Source of the DNA: CAZXCQ01 sp964639275
GTDB taxonomy: Bacteria; Desulfobacterota; DSM-4660; Desulfatiglandales; Desulfatiglandaceae
Length of the DNA stretch: 26,146 nt
Direction: 5' to 3'
Assembly (NCBI GenBank): GCA_964639275.1
Contig: CAZXCQ010000051.1
Span: forward strand, 1-26,146
The position numbers were made by a program, and so were the translations under genes. Under the pieces are notes generated by a model. The model searched no databases. It was given only the letters and a program-made list of their open reading frames with translations, and was not told where the DNA came from. This document shows positions 1-8,753 of this stretch, piece after piece; position 1 is the stretch's first letter; each line of letters starts with the position of its first letter.

Positions 1-51
1 GAAAAAAAGACCCCCATGCCACACCTTTCCCCCTGTTCTTTGAGATGTTAC
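1..51 (-). repeat. Family 1 inverted-repeat element, cut by window edge
   Basis: On the minus strand this reads GTAACATCTCAAAGAACAGG, continuing GGGAAAGGTGTGGCATGGGGG and a T run. The first 37 or so bases match the left arm of the copy at 12186. The inner part is inverted relative to that copy, as it also is at 6974. The other arm lies outside the window. It sits just upstream of cmk. Confidence 0.75.
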
Positions 52-95
52 AAGATAGATTTTCGTAACAGAAATAGGGATTATTTACGACACCA

Positions 96-779
96 ATGAT
101 CATAACCATTGATGGGCCCGGGGGGTCGGGGAAGAGCACCGTTAGCCGATTGCTGGCAAGAAAGATCAATTTCTTGTATCTCGATACGGGTGCGATGTAC
201 CGGGCGGTTGCGCTGGCAGCAAGGCGAGAGGGTGTCGATCCGGGGGATGGAAAGAGGTTGGGTGTGCTTTGCAGGGTGCTTGACCTCCACTTCAACACGG
301 ATAAAGAACCACCCCAGTTGTTCATGGGCAAAGAGGATATATCCATGGCAATAAGGGGGCCTGAAATGGACATGCTCTCCTCAGAGGTATCCGCGGTCAA
401 GGAGGTGAGGGAGGCCATGGTCTCTCTTCAGCGGAAGATGGCAACAGGGGCAAGGCTTGTTGTCGAGGGGAGGGACATGGGGACTGTGGTCTTTCCGGAG
501 GCCGAACACAAGTTTTTTCTCACGGCATCGCCTCAGGTAAGGGCAGAGCGGAGATACAAAGAGAGGCTGGAACGCGGGGAATCGGTTTCAAGGTGTGATG
601 TGGAGACGGAACTGGAGAATAGGGACCGTCAGGACGAAACACGATCTATTTCTCCCCTGAGACCCGCAGAGGATGCCATTGTAATTGATTCAACAGATTT
701 GGTGCCTGAAGCGGTGGTTGAGGCGATACTGGGTCATTTGGTGGGGAGAGATGTCGGTAAGGGGTTTCCCCACAAATAA
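96..779 (+). CDS. cmk: Cytidylate kinase
   Basis: Phosphorylates CMP and dCMP with ATP to the diphosphates in the cytoplasm, a step of pyrimidine nucleotide salvage and supply. The 227-residue length fits the family. The N-terminal P-loop GPGGSGKST lies at residues 7-15, followed by the YLDTGAMYRAVA substrate-site segment. The motifs VVEGRDMGTVVFP and a C-terminal RDRQDETR/SPLRPAEDA lid-like region are also present. The ATG at 96 gives a canonical MIITIDGPGG start; its ribosome binding site is weak (AGGGA about 18 bases upstream). It is followed after 87 bp by rpsA, the conserved cmk-rpsA order of many bacteria. A family 1 repeat lies directly upstream, so the native promoter is not evident. 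Confidence 0.96.
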   Translation: MIITIDGPGGSGKSTVSRLLARKINFLYLDTGAMYRAVALAARREGVDPGDGKRLGVLCRVLDLHFNTDKEPPQLFMGKEDISMAIRGPEMDMLSSEVSAVKEVREAMVSLQRKMATGARLVVEGRDMGTVVFPEAEHKFFLTASPQVRAERRYKERLERGESVSRCDVETELENRDRQDETRSISPLRPAEDAIVIDSTDLVPEAVVEAILGHLVGRDVGKGFPHK

Positions 780-788
780 GTGTTGAAA

Positions 789-817
789 TTGACAGCGGCC
801 TTTGCTATTAATAAAAA
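789..817 (+). promoter_or_regulatory. Putative sigma70 promoter of rpsA
   Basis: A perfect -35 box TTGACA (789-794) is followed after 17 bp by TAAAAA (812-817), which matches TATAAT at 4 of 6 positions. Transcription would begin near 824, leaving a leader of about 42 bases that holds GGAGGGGG (848-855) before the rpsA ATG. This would let rpsA be expressed independently of cmk. Confidence 0.55.
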
Positions 818-866
818 CTTTGAGACATTTGTTTAGTCCAAATCCACGGAGGGGGTATTTAGGTCA

Positions 867-2912
867 ATGGAAGAAGAAACACACAGCGCAACCCAACAGG
901 CAATCATTGACACGGAAAATCCTGACACTCTGATTGGGGAGGGGCAAGAGTCTGTTCAGCAGAAAACAAGGGCAGATCTCCCCGATGCCCCGGTTGGAAC
1001 CGGGGAGGAGGATACTCAAGAAACTGATAGTTTTGTAAAGCTATACGAAGAAAGCCTCAGGAGTATCCAGGAGGGAGAGGTCCTCAAAGGGGAAATAGTT
1101 CAAATAGACAAGGAATATGTCTTGGTTGATATCGGATACAAGTCAGAGGGACAGATACGCATACAGGAGTTTATAGACCCTGAAGGCAATCTGACGGCCA
1201 GGGTCGGGGACAGGATAGAGGTCCTTTTGGAGAGGAGAGAGGATGATGAGGGTGTCATCAGGCTTTCCAAGGAAAAGGCGACCAAGATCAAGGTCTGGGA
1301 TCAAATCAGGGATATTTATGAGAATAACGGCACCATCAGGGGCAGGATCGTTTCGCGGGTCAAGGGAGGGCTGGCAGTTGATATCGGCCTCCAGGCCTTT
1401 TTGCCCGGATCTCAGGTCGACCTAAGACCCGTGAGGGATATGGATGCCCTGATAGACACCGAGCATGAATTTAAGATCGTAAAGTATAACAAGCGCCGCG
1501 GTAATATCGTGCTCTCCCGGAGGGCCATACTGGAGGCGAAACGGGCATCCCTGAGGGAAAAGACGCTCAATCTCATCGAGGAAGGATCGGTTATTGAAGG
1601 AATAGTCAAGAATATTACCGATTACGGGTTGTTTATTGACCTGGGGGGCATCGACGGCCTTGTCCATATTACTGACATGTCATGGGGCAGAGTGGGGCAT
1701 CCCTCAGAGGTGCACCAGGTCGGAGACAAGATTTCTGTCAAGGTCTTGAATTTTGACAGGGAGAGGGAGCGGGTATCCCTCGGTATCAAACAGCTGACGC
1801 CTGACCCGTGGAGCAATGCCGAAGAGAAGTACCCCATCGGCACGAGACTCGTGGGGCGTGTGGTCAGTCTCACAGACTATGGTGCCTTTGTGGAGGTGGA
1901 AGAGGGTGTGGAGGGGCTGATTCACGTCTCGGAGATGTCCTGGACCAGAAAGATCAGACATCCCTCGCAGGTCTTAAGCGTCGGTGAGATGGTGGGTGCC
2001 ATGGTCCTGAACATTGATGTCGCCCGGAAGCGGATCTCTCTGGGTATGAAGCAGACAGAACCGAACCCCTGGGATATTATCGAGGAGAAGTATCCGGTGG
2101 GGACAACCATAGAGGGAAGAATAAAGAATATCACGGATTTTGGAATCTTTATCGGTATTGATGAAGGCATCGACGGTCTTGTCCATATCTCTGATATCTC
2201 CTGGACCAAACGGATAAAACACCCCTCAGAGGTTTACAAAAAGGGCAATGAAGTCCAGGCGGTGGTCCTGAACATTGACAAGAACAGCGAACGCTTTTCA
2301 CTGGGTATCAAGCAGCTGACACCTGATCCCTGGGATGAGATCCCCCAAAGATACAAACCGGGGACCCGTGTGACAGGCACTGTGACCAACGTGACAGACT
2401 TTGGCCTCTTTCTGGAACTGGAAGAGGGCATAGAGGGTCTGATTCATATATCTGAAATATCCAGCGACAAACGGGGAAACCCCATGTCGCGGTTTCAGGT
2501 AGATGATGTGATTCAGGCCAAGGTAATCAATATCTCGCGTAAAGAAAAAAAGATCGGTCTTTCGATCCGAAGGCTCGATGAAACCAGTGAAAGGGAAATC
2601 CTGAAGAGCTATTTGAATAACCACCAAGAGGCCACATCAAACCTGGGTGAACTCCTGAGGGAAGAGATGATGAACTTGCAGCAGAATGCGCCCTCAGAGG
2701 ATACGGAAGCTCAAGACGAAACAGGGGCGGAAGAGGCCGCGGGATCTGAGCCTGAGGAACCACCCATGGGAGATAAGAGGTCCGAGGAATTGACTACATC
2801 GTATGAAGTCGAAGGGTCTTCAGAGGTCCAAACATCCAAACCAGAAGACAGTGCTTACGCACCGGAAGTGCCCCCAGGGGAGGTAATGGGGAAAGGAACC
2901 GACGTCTCCTAG
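867..2912 (+). CDS. rpsA: 30S ribosomal protein S1
   Basis: RNA-binding ribosomal protein that helps place mRNAs on the 30S subunit. Six S1 (OB-fold) repeats begin near residues 70, 155, 240, 326, 412 and 499. The last four are the most alike, each with a GxxxxGxVxxxTDYGxFV-type core and an HISE/D-SW ending. At 681 residues it is longer than the 557-residue E. coli protein. The excess is an acidic N-terminal extension of about 65 residues and an acidic, low-complexity tail of about 105 residues (roughly 575-681). The strong GGAGGGGG lies about 11 bases upstream of the ATG, a slightly long spacing. It follows cmk, the usual partner. Confidence 0.96.
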   Translation: MEEETHSATQQAIIDTENPDTLIGEGQESVQQKTRADLPDAPVGTGEEDTQETDSFVKLYEESLRSIQEGEVLKGEIVQIDKEYVLVDIGYKSEGQIRIQEFIDPEGNLTARVGDRIEVLLERREDDEGVIRLSKEKATKIKVWDQIRDIYENNGTIRGRIVSRVKGGLAVDIGLQAFLPGSQVDLRPVRDMDALIDTEHEFKIVKYNKRRGNIVLSRRAILEAKRASLREKTLNLIEEGSVIEGIVKNITDYGLFIDLGGIDGLVHITDMSWGRVGHPSEVHQVGDKISVKVLNFDRERERVSLGIKQLTPDPWSNAEEKYPIGTRLVGRVVSLTDYGAFVEVEEGVEGLIHVSEMSWTRKIRHPSQVLSVGEMVGAMVLNIDVARKRISLGMKQTEPNPWDIIEEKYPVGTTIEGRIKNITDFGIFIGIDEGIDGLVHISDISWTKRIKHPSEVYKKGNEVQAVVLNIDKNSERFSLGIKQLTPDPWDEIPQRYKPGTRVTGTVTNVTDFGLFLELEEGIEGLIHISEISSDKRGNPMSRFQVDDVIQAKVINISRKEKKIGLSIRRLDETSEREILKSYLNNHQEATSNLGELLREEMMNLQQNAPSEDTEAQDETGAEEAAGSEPEEPPMGDKRSEELTTSYEVEGSSEVQTSKPEDSAYAPEVPPGEVMGKGTDVS

Positions 2913-3017
2913 CGCCGGAAATCGGAAACAGAGACAGATATCTTTTTTTCTTGCCATAGCCTATTTCGACTTTCACCTCAGGCTATCTTCTAAGGCCCTG
3001 ACTCTCCAGATCAAAAA

Positions 3018-3947
3018 ATGGCGAAAAACAGACATCCAATTTTGACAGTCCTTGTGATCCTTGTGGTTGTTGCCCTTGTGCTGGGCGGCGCCATGATTCT
3101 CCTCCTGAAGCTCCTGGGGCCATCGTCGGGTCTTTCCTTCAATGAGAAGATCGGGGTCATTCCCATTGAGGGCACCATTTCGAGTTCCCAAACCGTCACG
3201 TCTCAATTGGTCAAGTTCAAAAAGGATAACGCGATTAAGGCGATCATCCTGAGGATAAACTCACCCGGGGGCGCGGTGGGGCCAACACAGGAGATCTATC
3301 GTGAGGTGGAGAAGACCGTCCCGGTCAAAAAGGTCATAGCATCCATGGGGGCTGTGGCGGCATCGGGCGGATACTATGTGGCCGCCGCCGCTGACAAGAT
3401 TGTCGCAGCAAGTGGGACGATCACCGGCAGTATCGGGGTCATTATGCAGTTTGTCCAGCTCGAGGGTCTCCTTGATAAGATCGGGGTCCGGTTTGAGATC
3501 CTGAAGAGCGGGGAATTCAAAGACGTTGGTTTTCCTGACCGCAAGATGACCAAACGGGACAGGGAGATGCTCAATACCCTGATACAGGATATCCAGGAGC
3601 AGTTTGTCAATGGGGTGGCCAAAGGCAGGCATATGCCCGTTGAAGAGGTCCGTAAGATCGCCGATGGTCGCGTCTTTTCAGGGGCCAGGGCCAAGGAGCT
3701 GCGGCTGGTTGATGTCCTGGGTAATTTTCAGGACGCAGTGGAACTTGCCAAGGAGATGGCGGGTATCAAGGGAGATGTGACCCTTGTTTATTCAAAGAAG
3801 AGCAGGCTCGAACTCCTGGACCTGCTGTTGGAAACAGTAGCCAGCACCATCAGCCAATTCCTCACAGACACAAAGACCCGGATAGAGTACCGGTGGAGCG
3901 GCCCGCCGGGGCCTAGGCCTTTACGAACCGGAGGCCTTGCGGGTTAG
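3018..3947 (+). CDS. sppA: Signal peptide peptidase SppA (S49 family)
   Basis: Membrane serine protease that degrades cleaved signal peptides. One hydrophobic segment at residues 8-31 anchors the protein, and the catalytic domain follows. The nucleophile is Ser116 in AVAASGGYY and the general base is Lys168 in KSGEFKD. Their separation of 52 residues equals that of Ser147/Lys199 in the short Bacillus SppA, so this is the single-domain type (309 residues) rather than the duplicated E. coli form. The conserved ILRINSPGGAVG loop is at 78-88. The gene lies downstream of rpsA with no clear SD before the ATG. Its stop is 4 bp from the convergent tsaC-type gene, and I see no terminator between them. 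Confidence 0.94.
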   Translation: MAKNRHPILTVLVILVVVALVLGGAMILLLKLLGPSSGLSFNEKIGVIPIEGTISSSQTVTSQLVKFKKDNAIKAIILRINSPGGAVGPTQEIYREVEKTVPVKKVIASMGAVAASGGYYVAAAADKIVAASGTITGSIGVIMQFVQLEGLLDKIGVRFEILKSGEFKDVGFPDRKMTKRDREMLNTLIQDIQEQFVNGVAKGRHMPVEEVRKIADGRVFSGARAKELRLVDVLGNFQDAVELAKEMAGIKGDVTLVYSKKSRLELLDLLLETVASTISQFLTDTKTRIEYRWSGPPGPRPLRTGGLAG

Positions 3948-3951
3948 GGCC

Positions 3952-4563
3952 TTAATAAAAGCTGCTGACATCCCCTTTCCCCTCCCGCAGGACTTCCGGT
4001 ACGTCACCGATCAGTGAGACCACGCTGGAAGGGCTCTGATAAAGCACACCGCCATCAACAACAATATCGAGATACGCACCATAGGTCTCCTTTATGGATG
4101 CGGGGTCATCATATCCGGCGCTTGTGCTGATGATTGGCCTGCCAAAGGTGCGAACAATAGCCAGGCAGATCTTGTTGTTTGGAACCCGAATGCCCACTGT
4201 CTTCCGCTTTGTCAACATGATTTTTGGCACCAGCCGGGTTCCTTCCAGTACAAAGGTGTAGGGTCCGGGCAGGAGCCTCTTCATTGTCTTATAGGCATAG
4301 TTGGAAACAATGGCATACCGGCTTATCTCCTTGAGGCTGTCGCAGACAAAGGAAAAGGGTTTGTCGAGGGGACGGTTCTTCAGCTTGTAGATGAGTTGTA
4401 TCCCCCTTTTGTTATACAGATCACACCCTATCCCGTAGAATGTATCGGTGGGGTAAGCGATGAGGCCTTCGTTGTGCAAGACATCATTTACATGCCCGAT
4501 CAGTCGCTGCTGGGGGTTATCCGGGTTGATGGAAAGGAGTAAGGTCTTTTTGGATCTGCTCAT
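3952..4563 (-). CDS. L-threonylcarbamoyladenylate synthase (Sua5/YciO/YrdC family)
   Basis: Makes threonylcarbamoyl-AMP from threonine, bicarbonate and ATP for the t6A tRNA modification. The family is recognised by YPTDTFYGIGCDL (37-49), KNRPLDKPF (62-70), PGPYTFVLEG (99-108), the GIRVP segment and ISTSAG (145-150). At 203 residues it is the short form without the C-terminal Sua5 domain. YciO-type paralogues share these motifs, so a precise gene name is not assigned. The ATG (4563 reading down) touches the ATG of the divergent prepilin peptidase gene with no base between them, so its promoter and RBS must lie within that gene's coding sequence. No clear SD is visible. Confidence 0.9.
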   Translation of the reverse strand: MSRSKKTLLLSINPDNPQQRLIGHVNDVLHNEGLIAYPTDTFYGIGCDLYNKRGIQLIYKLKNRPLDKPFSFVCDSLKEISRYAIVSNYAYKTMKRLLPGPYTFVLEGTRLVPKIMLTKRKTVGIRVPNNKICLAIVRTFGRPIISTSAGYDDPASIKETYGAYLDIVVDGGVLYQSPSSVVSLIGDVPEVLREGKGDVSSFY

Positions 4564-5340
4564 ATGGATCTGAATTTACTCATGGCCCTTTTTTCTATCC
4601 TGTTTGGCTTGGCCCTGGGAAGCCTTCTCAATGTATGTATTTATCGCATCCCCATCAAAAAATCAATCATTAAACCGCCCTCTTTCTGCCCCAGGTGCGG
4701 GGAGGGCATAAGATTCTATGACAATATTCCCCTCATCAGCTACCTGCTCCTATGGGGCAGATGCAGACGCTGTCGTGAGAGGATCTCGTTGGGGTATCCC
4801 CTTGTAGAGGCCATCACCGGGTTTCTGAGCCTGGTCCTCTTTATCCGATACGGCGTGGGTCTTCAGTTTGCCATTTTGCTCCTGTTTGCCGCGACGCTGG
4901 TGACCATCAGTTTTATTGATCTCAGCCACAGGATTATACCCGATGTCCTCTCGTTGCCCGGGATCGTGGCAGGGTGGGGATACGCCCTTTTTGCCGGTCA
5001 GATCGCCTGGCTGGATTCCCTGATCGGGTCTATCGCGGGTGCGGGGGCGCTTTTTCTGGTGGCCTTTGTTTATCAACGCCTCACAGGAAGGGAGGGAATG
5101 GGTGGGGGGGACATAAAGCTTTTGGCCATGATCGGTGCATGGATGGGCTGGAGGGCATTGCCCTTTATCGTCCTCATATCTTCCCTGGCCGGCGCGGTTA
5201 TCGGGTCCGTGTTCATCCTGACGGCCGGCAAGGGGTACCGGTTTAAGATACCATTTGGACCGTTTCTTTCCCTCGGCGCCCTCATCTATCTATTCTTTGG
5301 CCCTGGGCTTACAAACTGGTATTTCGATCTACTCCATTAG
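4564..5340 (+). CDS. pilD: Prepilin peptidase / N-methyltransferase (A24 family)
   Basis: Inner-membrane aspartyl protease that cleaves the leader of type IV prepilins or type II secretion pseudopilins and usually N-methylates the new end. The cytoplasmic zinc site is visible as Cys42/Cys45 and Cys67/Cys70 (CPRC and CRRC). The catalytic aspartates are Asp119 (FIDLSHRIIPD) and Asp183 (GGGDIKLL). About seven hydrophobic segments and 258 residues fit the complete enzyme. The start at 4564 directly follows the start codon of the divergent gene. An alternative ATG at 4582 would remove six residues, and neither has a strong SD. The stop codon overlaps the SD of the following kinase gene, which suggests co-transcription. 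No pilin gene is in the window. Confidence 0.93.
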   Translation: MDLNLLMALFSILFGLALGSLLNVCIYRIPIKKSIIKPPSFCPRCGEGIRFYDNIPLISYLLLWGRCRRCRERISLGYPLVEAITGFLSLVLFIRYGVGLQFAILLLFAATLVTISFIDLSHRIIPDVLSLPGIVAGWGYALFAGQIAWLDSLIGSIAGAGALFLVAFVYQRLTGREGMGGGDIKLLAMIGAWMGWRALPFIVLISSLAGAVIGSVFILTAGKGYRFKIPFGPFLSLGALIYLFFGPGLTNWYFDLLH

Positions 5341-5352
5341 AGGGGCCTAAAT

Positions 5353-6975
5353 TTGAGATTTCCGTTTTTTAGCCTGAGAACTGGAATTCTGGCGTATCTG
5401 GGCTTCTTGATTGTGACCGCCATGCTCCTCGTCAATGTGGTGATGGTAAAGTTCGAGGAAAGAGACCTGGTGGAGGCCAAACTTGAAACAGGGCGTCTGC
5501 TGCTCCATATCCTGACCCGTCAGATCGGTGAGAAGATCGGTCCTCAACAAATAGAATGGGATCGTTCTTTGCCGGAGCATCCTTTCCTGGAGGAGGTAAG
5601 GGAGTTGGTACGGCGAGGGGGGTTTTCCGATGCCCTGATCGTAAACAGGGAGGGGGCGAAGCTCTTTGACACCGGGTCATGGGCCTCCGGCCCGCGGCCC
5701 GTCAGAACTTATTCCCCGGAGCGGCCGGGGGGGGCAAGAGCCCGGAGGAGCGAGGCGGAAAGGGATGCCCTTTCTCTCACAGCCAGGACCCTCGAGATGA
5801 GAAAATGGACCTTTGACTTTTCCGGGAGCACCTGGGGCGTGATCTGGCCGGCCCATGAGCGGATCAACCTGTCCGGTCCCCTTTTTGCTGGGGAGCGTTT
5901 GATGGGTGCCGTTACCATCGGTGCCCACCTCGGCCCCCTGTATGCGATTCTGAGGAAGTCGGAAAAGACCATACTCCTCTACATATTCGTCAATACGATC
6001 ATCCTTGTCCTCTTTGGAGTCTTTCTTCTCTCTCGCGCCGTGATCAGGCCGATCCACAGGCTCCTCGGTATTACCGATCAGTTCGAAGAAGGAGAGCCGG
6101 TTCCCTCCTTTGGGGATGTCCCCCGCAATGAGATCGGGCAGCTATTCCGATCGCTTAATGGGATGTTGAGGCGTCTTGAAGAGAACAAGCAGGAACTGAG
6201 GACACACATCTCCTCCCTCGAAAAGGCGAATCAGGAAATCAAAAAGGCCCAGGCAGAAATCATCAGGTCTGAAAAGGCCGCCTCGGTGGGGCGTCTGGCA
6301 ACCGGGGTGGCTCATGAGATCGGCAACCCCATAGGGATCATTCTGGGGTATCTGGAGCTGCTCAAGGGGGAGGACATTGACGAGGAAGAAAGAAAGGACT
6401 TCCTGGATCGCATCGAATCGGAACTGACACGTATTGGCCGGATCATCAAACAGCTCCTCGATTTTTCAAGGCCCTCGACCGCTGAACAAAGACCGGCTGA
6501 CGTCCATAAGATGATCCGGGAAACGGTCGATATGCTGGTGCCCCAGCCAATAATGGCGCACGTGGAGATAGAGACGGCCCTCGATGCAACAAGGGATACG
6601 GTGTGGGCAGGACCCGACCAGCTAAAACAGGTCTTTTTAAACATTATCCTGAACAGCGCCGACGCCATGCAAAGCGACGCGCCGTTGGATGGTGACCCCC
6701 GGCGCCGGGTGCTGAGCATCAGGACCGCAAACAAGGATGATTCAATAGAGATCATCTTTGCAGACACGGGCAAGGGGATCCCGGCGGAAGAACTGGTCCG
6801 CGTCTTTGACCCCTTTTACACCACCAAGGAGCCCGGTAAAGGGACCGGGCTGGGGCTGTATGTGTCGTACCGGATCATTGAAGAACTGGGGGGTAGCGTC
6901 CGAGCAGACAGTTCCCCCGGGCAAGGCACTACCATCACGATCAATATCCCCCTCCAGAAGGAGAACAAACCATAA
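5353..6975 (+). CDS. Membrane sensor histidine kinase (HAMP-HisKA-HATPase)
   Basis: Autophosphorylating kinase, presumably for the NtrC-like regulator encoded next. TM1 is about 12-32, an extracytoplasmic sensing region about 33-205, TM2 about 206-228, then HAMP about 230-283 and a coiled coil about 283-310. The HisKA motif ATGVAHEIGNP carries the phospho-accepting His321. The ATPase domain shows NIILNSADAM (N box), DTGKGIPAE (G1) and GKGTGLGLY (G2). The start is a TTG: AGAGGGG overlaps the pilD stop codon 8 bases upstream, and no better start exists. The sensor region is rich in Gly, Arg and Pro (108-135) and resembles no specific ligand domain I can name. The tight link to pilD could hint at pilus regulation (PilS-like), but this is inference. 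Confidence 0.93.
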   Translation: MRFPFFSLRTGILAYLGFLIVTAMLLVNVVMVKFEERDLVEAKLETGRLLLHILTRQIGEKIGPQQIEWDRSLPEHPFLEEVRELVRRGGFSDALIVNREGAKLFDTGSWASGPRPVRTYSPERPGGARARRSEAERDALSLTARTLEMRKWTFDFSGSTWGVIWPAHERINLSGPLFAGERLMGAVTIGAHLGPLYAILRKSEKTILLYIFVNTIILVLFGVFLLSRAVIRPIHRLLGITDQFEEGEPVPSFGDVPRNEIGQLFRSLNGMLRRLEENKQELRTHISSLEKANQEIKKAQAEIIRSEKAASVGRLATGVAHEIGNPIGIILGYLELLKGEDIDEEERKDFLDRIESELTRIGRIIKQLLDFSRPSTAEQRPADVHKMIRETVDMLVPQPIMAHVEIETALDATRDTVWAGPDQLKQVFLNIILNSADAMQSDAPLDGDPRRRVLSIRTANKDDSIEIIFADTGKGIPAEELVRVFDPFYTTKEPGKGTGLGLYVSYRIIEELGGSVRADSSPGQGTTITINIPLQKENKP

Positions 6976-7130
6976 ACTTCTCAAAAACAGGGGGAAAGGT
7001 GTGGTAGGGGGTCTTTTTTTCTTCCACATGCCTCTAATAAGGCGCCCGGCAGTGCCGTCTCAAAATGGACGTATCCTCACACCACCCCCTACCACACCAG
7101 AATCTATTAACCCCCCTGTTTCTTGAAATG
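6974..7130. repeat. Family 1 inverted-repeat element with nested 15-bp perfect stem
   Basis: The outer arms (near 6974-6994 and 7111-7130) share the inner sequence AAACAGGGGG in inverted orientation. Inside them GGTGTGGTAGGGGGT (6998-7012) pairs perfectly with ACCCCCTACCACACC (7084-7098). The loop contains the T run and CTTCCACATG block found inverted in the copy at 12186. It fills most of the 205-bp gap between kinase and regulator. No protein is encoded by this element. Confidence 0.8.
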
Positions 7131-7180
7131 TTTTTTTTAAGATGTTGGAACAAAGCCGAGAATTGAGGGGTATCTGACAG

Positions 7181-8554
7181 ATGTCTCAGCAACGTGTACT
7201 TGTGATAGATGATGAAAAAAACATGCGCCATATGCTGGAGGTCATGCTCGGCAAGGCAGGTTACCTTGTCGAGAGTGCCTCGGACGGTCTCGAGGCCCTT
7301 GAGCGAATGGCCCGCTCTGATTTCGGCTTTATCCTTTGTGATATCCGGATGCCCCGTATGGATGGGATGGCCTTTCTCAAGGAGGCCAGAGAACGCTATC
7401 CCGACAAGACCTTTATCATGATGTCGGCCTATGGAACTGTGGAAACGGCGCTGCAGGCGATAAAGAATGGGGCCTATGATTACATATCCAAGCCCTTTAA
7501 GAAGGATGAGGTCCTCTTGACCCTGAAAAAGGCAGAGGAGCGCGAAGGACTGAAGGCGGAAAACCTGAGGCTCAGGGCCAGGATCAGTGATATCGAAAAA
7601 AGATATTCCTTTGGCAACGTGATCGCCCGGAGCGAGGCCATGGCCAAGGTCTTCGATCTTGTCCGCAAGGTGGCCAAGCACAAGACCACCGTACTCATTA
7701 CAGGGGAGAGCGGGACCGGCAAGGAGTTGATTGCCCGGGCCATACACCTCGATGGCCCCAGGGCGTCGCACCCCCTGGTGAGCATAAATTGCGGCGGTAT
7801 CCCGGAAACCCTCCTTGAGAGTGAGTTCTTCGGGTACAAGAGGGGGGCATTTACAGACGCAGTCAGGGACAGGCCCGGTCGTTTTGTGGAGGCAGACGGG
7901 GGGACTATCTTCCTGGACGAAATAGGAGATCTGCCGTTGCCCTTACAGGTAAAGCTCCTGCGCGTCTTACAGGAAGAGGAGGTCACCCCCCTGGGGGGTA
8001 CCGGCTCTGAGAAGATCAATGTGAGAGTGATCACTGCCACCTCAAAGGACCTTGACAGGATGGTCGCAGAGGAAAGATTCCGCGAGGACCTCTTTTATCG
8101 CATTAATGTGATGCGCATCCATATCCCTCCCCTCAGGGAGAGGAGGGGGGACATACCGGTCCTCATGGGTCATTTCATAGAAGCCTTTAACAAGAAACTC
8201 AAAAAGGAGGTGGAAGGGCCGACCTCCAAGACAGTGTCGATCCTTATGGACTACCCCTGGCCCGGAAATGTGAGAGAACTCGAAAATGTCATTGAAAGGG
8301 CCGTATTGCTTGCAACAGGGCCACTGATCACCCCGGCAGAACTCCCCTCCAATCTGACCCAGGCCAGAGACCTCCACCGTTACCTTGACCCCGAAGAGAC
8401 CCTTTCTATCAAAAAGGCCTCAAAGGTGCTCCATCGGACACTCATAGAAAGGGCCCTTAAGGAGACCGGTGGCAATAGATCCCGGGCGGCCAGGCTCCTT
8501 GAGATCAGCCGGCCGATGCTCCTATCCAAGATCAAGGAATATGGACTTGAGTAG
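7181..8554 (+). CDS. Sigma54-dependent response regulator (NtrC family)
   Basis: Transcription activator of sigma54 promoters, with three domains. The receiver (1-120) has the acidic pair near 10-11, phospho-acceptor Asp54 in LCDIRMP, Ser81 and Lys103 (SKPF). The AAA+ domain (about 145-380) shows Walker A GESGTGKE (174-181), the sigma54-contact loop as GAFTDA (221-226) and Walker B TIFLDEIGDLP. The C-terminal Fis-type helix-turn-helix reaches residue 457 (GGNRSRAARLLEISRPMLLSK). GAFTDA replaces the commoner GAFTGA; the essential Thr is kept. The SD GAGGGG lies about 10 bases before the ATG at 7181. It pairs with the upstream kinase, but a repeat element lies between them. Target genes are unknown. 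Confidence 0.95.
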   Translation: MSQQRVLVIDDEKNMRHMLEVMLGKAGYLVESASDGLEALERMARSDFGFILCDIRMPRMDGMAFLKEARERYPDKTFIMMSAYGTVETALQAIKNGAYDYISKPFKKDEVLLTLKKAEEREGLKAENLRLRARISDIEKRYSFGNVIARSEAMAKVFDLVRKVAKHKTTVLITGESGTGKELIARAIHLDGPRASHPLVSINCGGIPETLLESEFFGYKRGAFTDAVRDRPGRFVEADGGTIFLDEIGDLPLPLQVKLLRVLQEEEVTPLGGTGSEKINVRVITATSKDLDRMVAEERFREDLFYRINVMRIHIPPLRERRGDIPVLMGHFIEAFNKKLKKEVEGPTSKTVSILMDYPWPGNVRELENVIERAVLLATGPLITPAELPSNLTQARDLHRYLDPEETLSIKKASKVLHRTLIERALKETGGNRSRAARLLEISRPMLLSKIKEYGLE

Positions 8555-8686
8555 TGAAGGCCACAAAATCTATGGTTGACATCCTTTGGCCCTTTTTCTT
8601 ATTGTCGTTATTGTTGTCCCCCTGGGGCAATGGGAGAAAAACCCTCGCTTCTGGGGCCGAGACTTTAGCGCACCCAAAAGGCACTG

Positions 8687-8753
8687 AAAACCGCAGAATA
8701 TCGAAAAAGGAATATCGAATGTCGAAGTGATTCCTTCGTAATTCTGCAGTTTT
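8687..8753. repeat. Inverted repeat with AAAACCGCAGAAT arms
   Basis: AAAACCGCAGAAT (8687-8699) pairs with ATTCTGCAGTTTT (8741-8753) with one mismatch. GGAAT/ATTCC and CGAA/TTCG pair further inside. The loop and the following bases (8790-8811) contain repeated GAATATCGAA-type words. The 293-bp gap 8555-8847 between the regulator gene and pfk holds this structure, a short GGCTC/GAGCC hairpin at 8766-8778 and no gene. GGCCA/TGGCC with a T-rich tail just after the regulator stop (about 8559-8611) might be a weak terminator. Confidence 0.55.

Noticed and set aside
7034..7771. 245-codon minus-strand frame opposite the response regulator
   Set aside because: It mirrors the codon pattern of a clear NtrC-family gene on the other strand and shows no recognisable domain.
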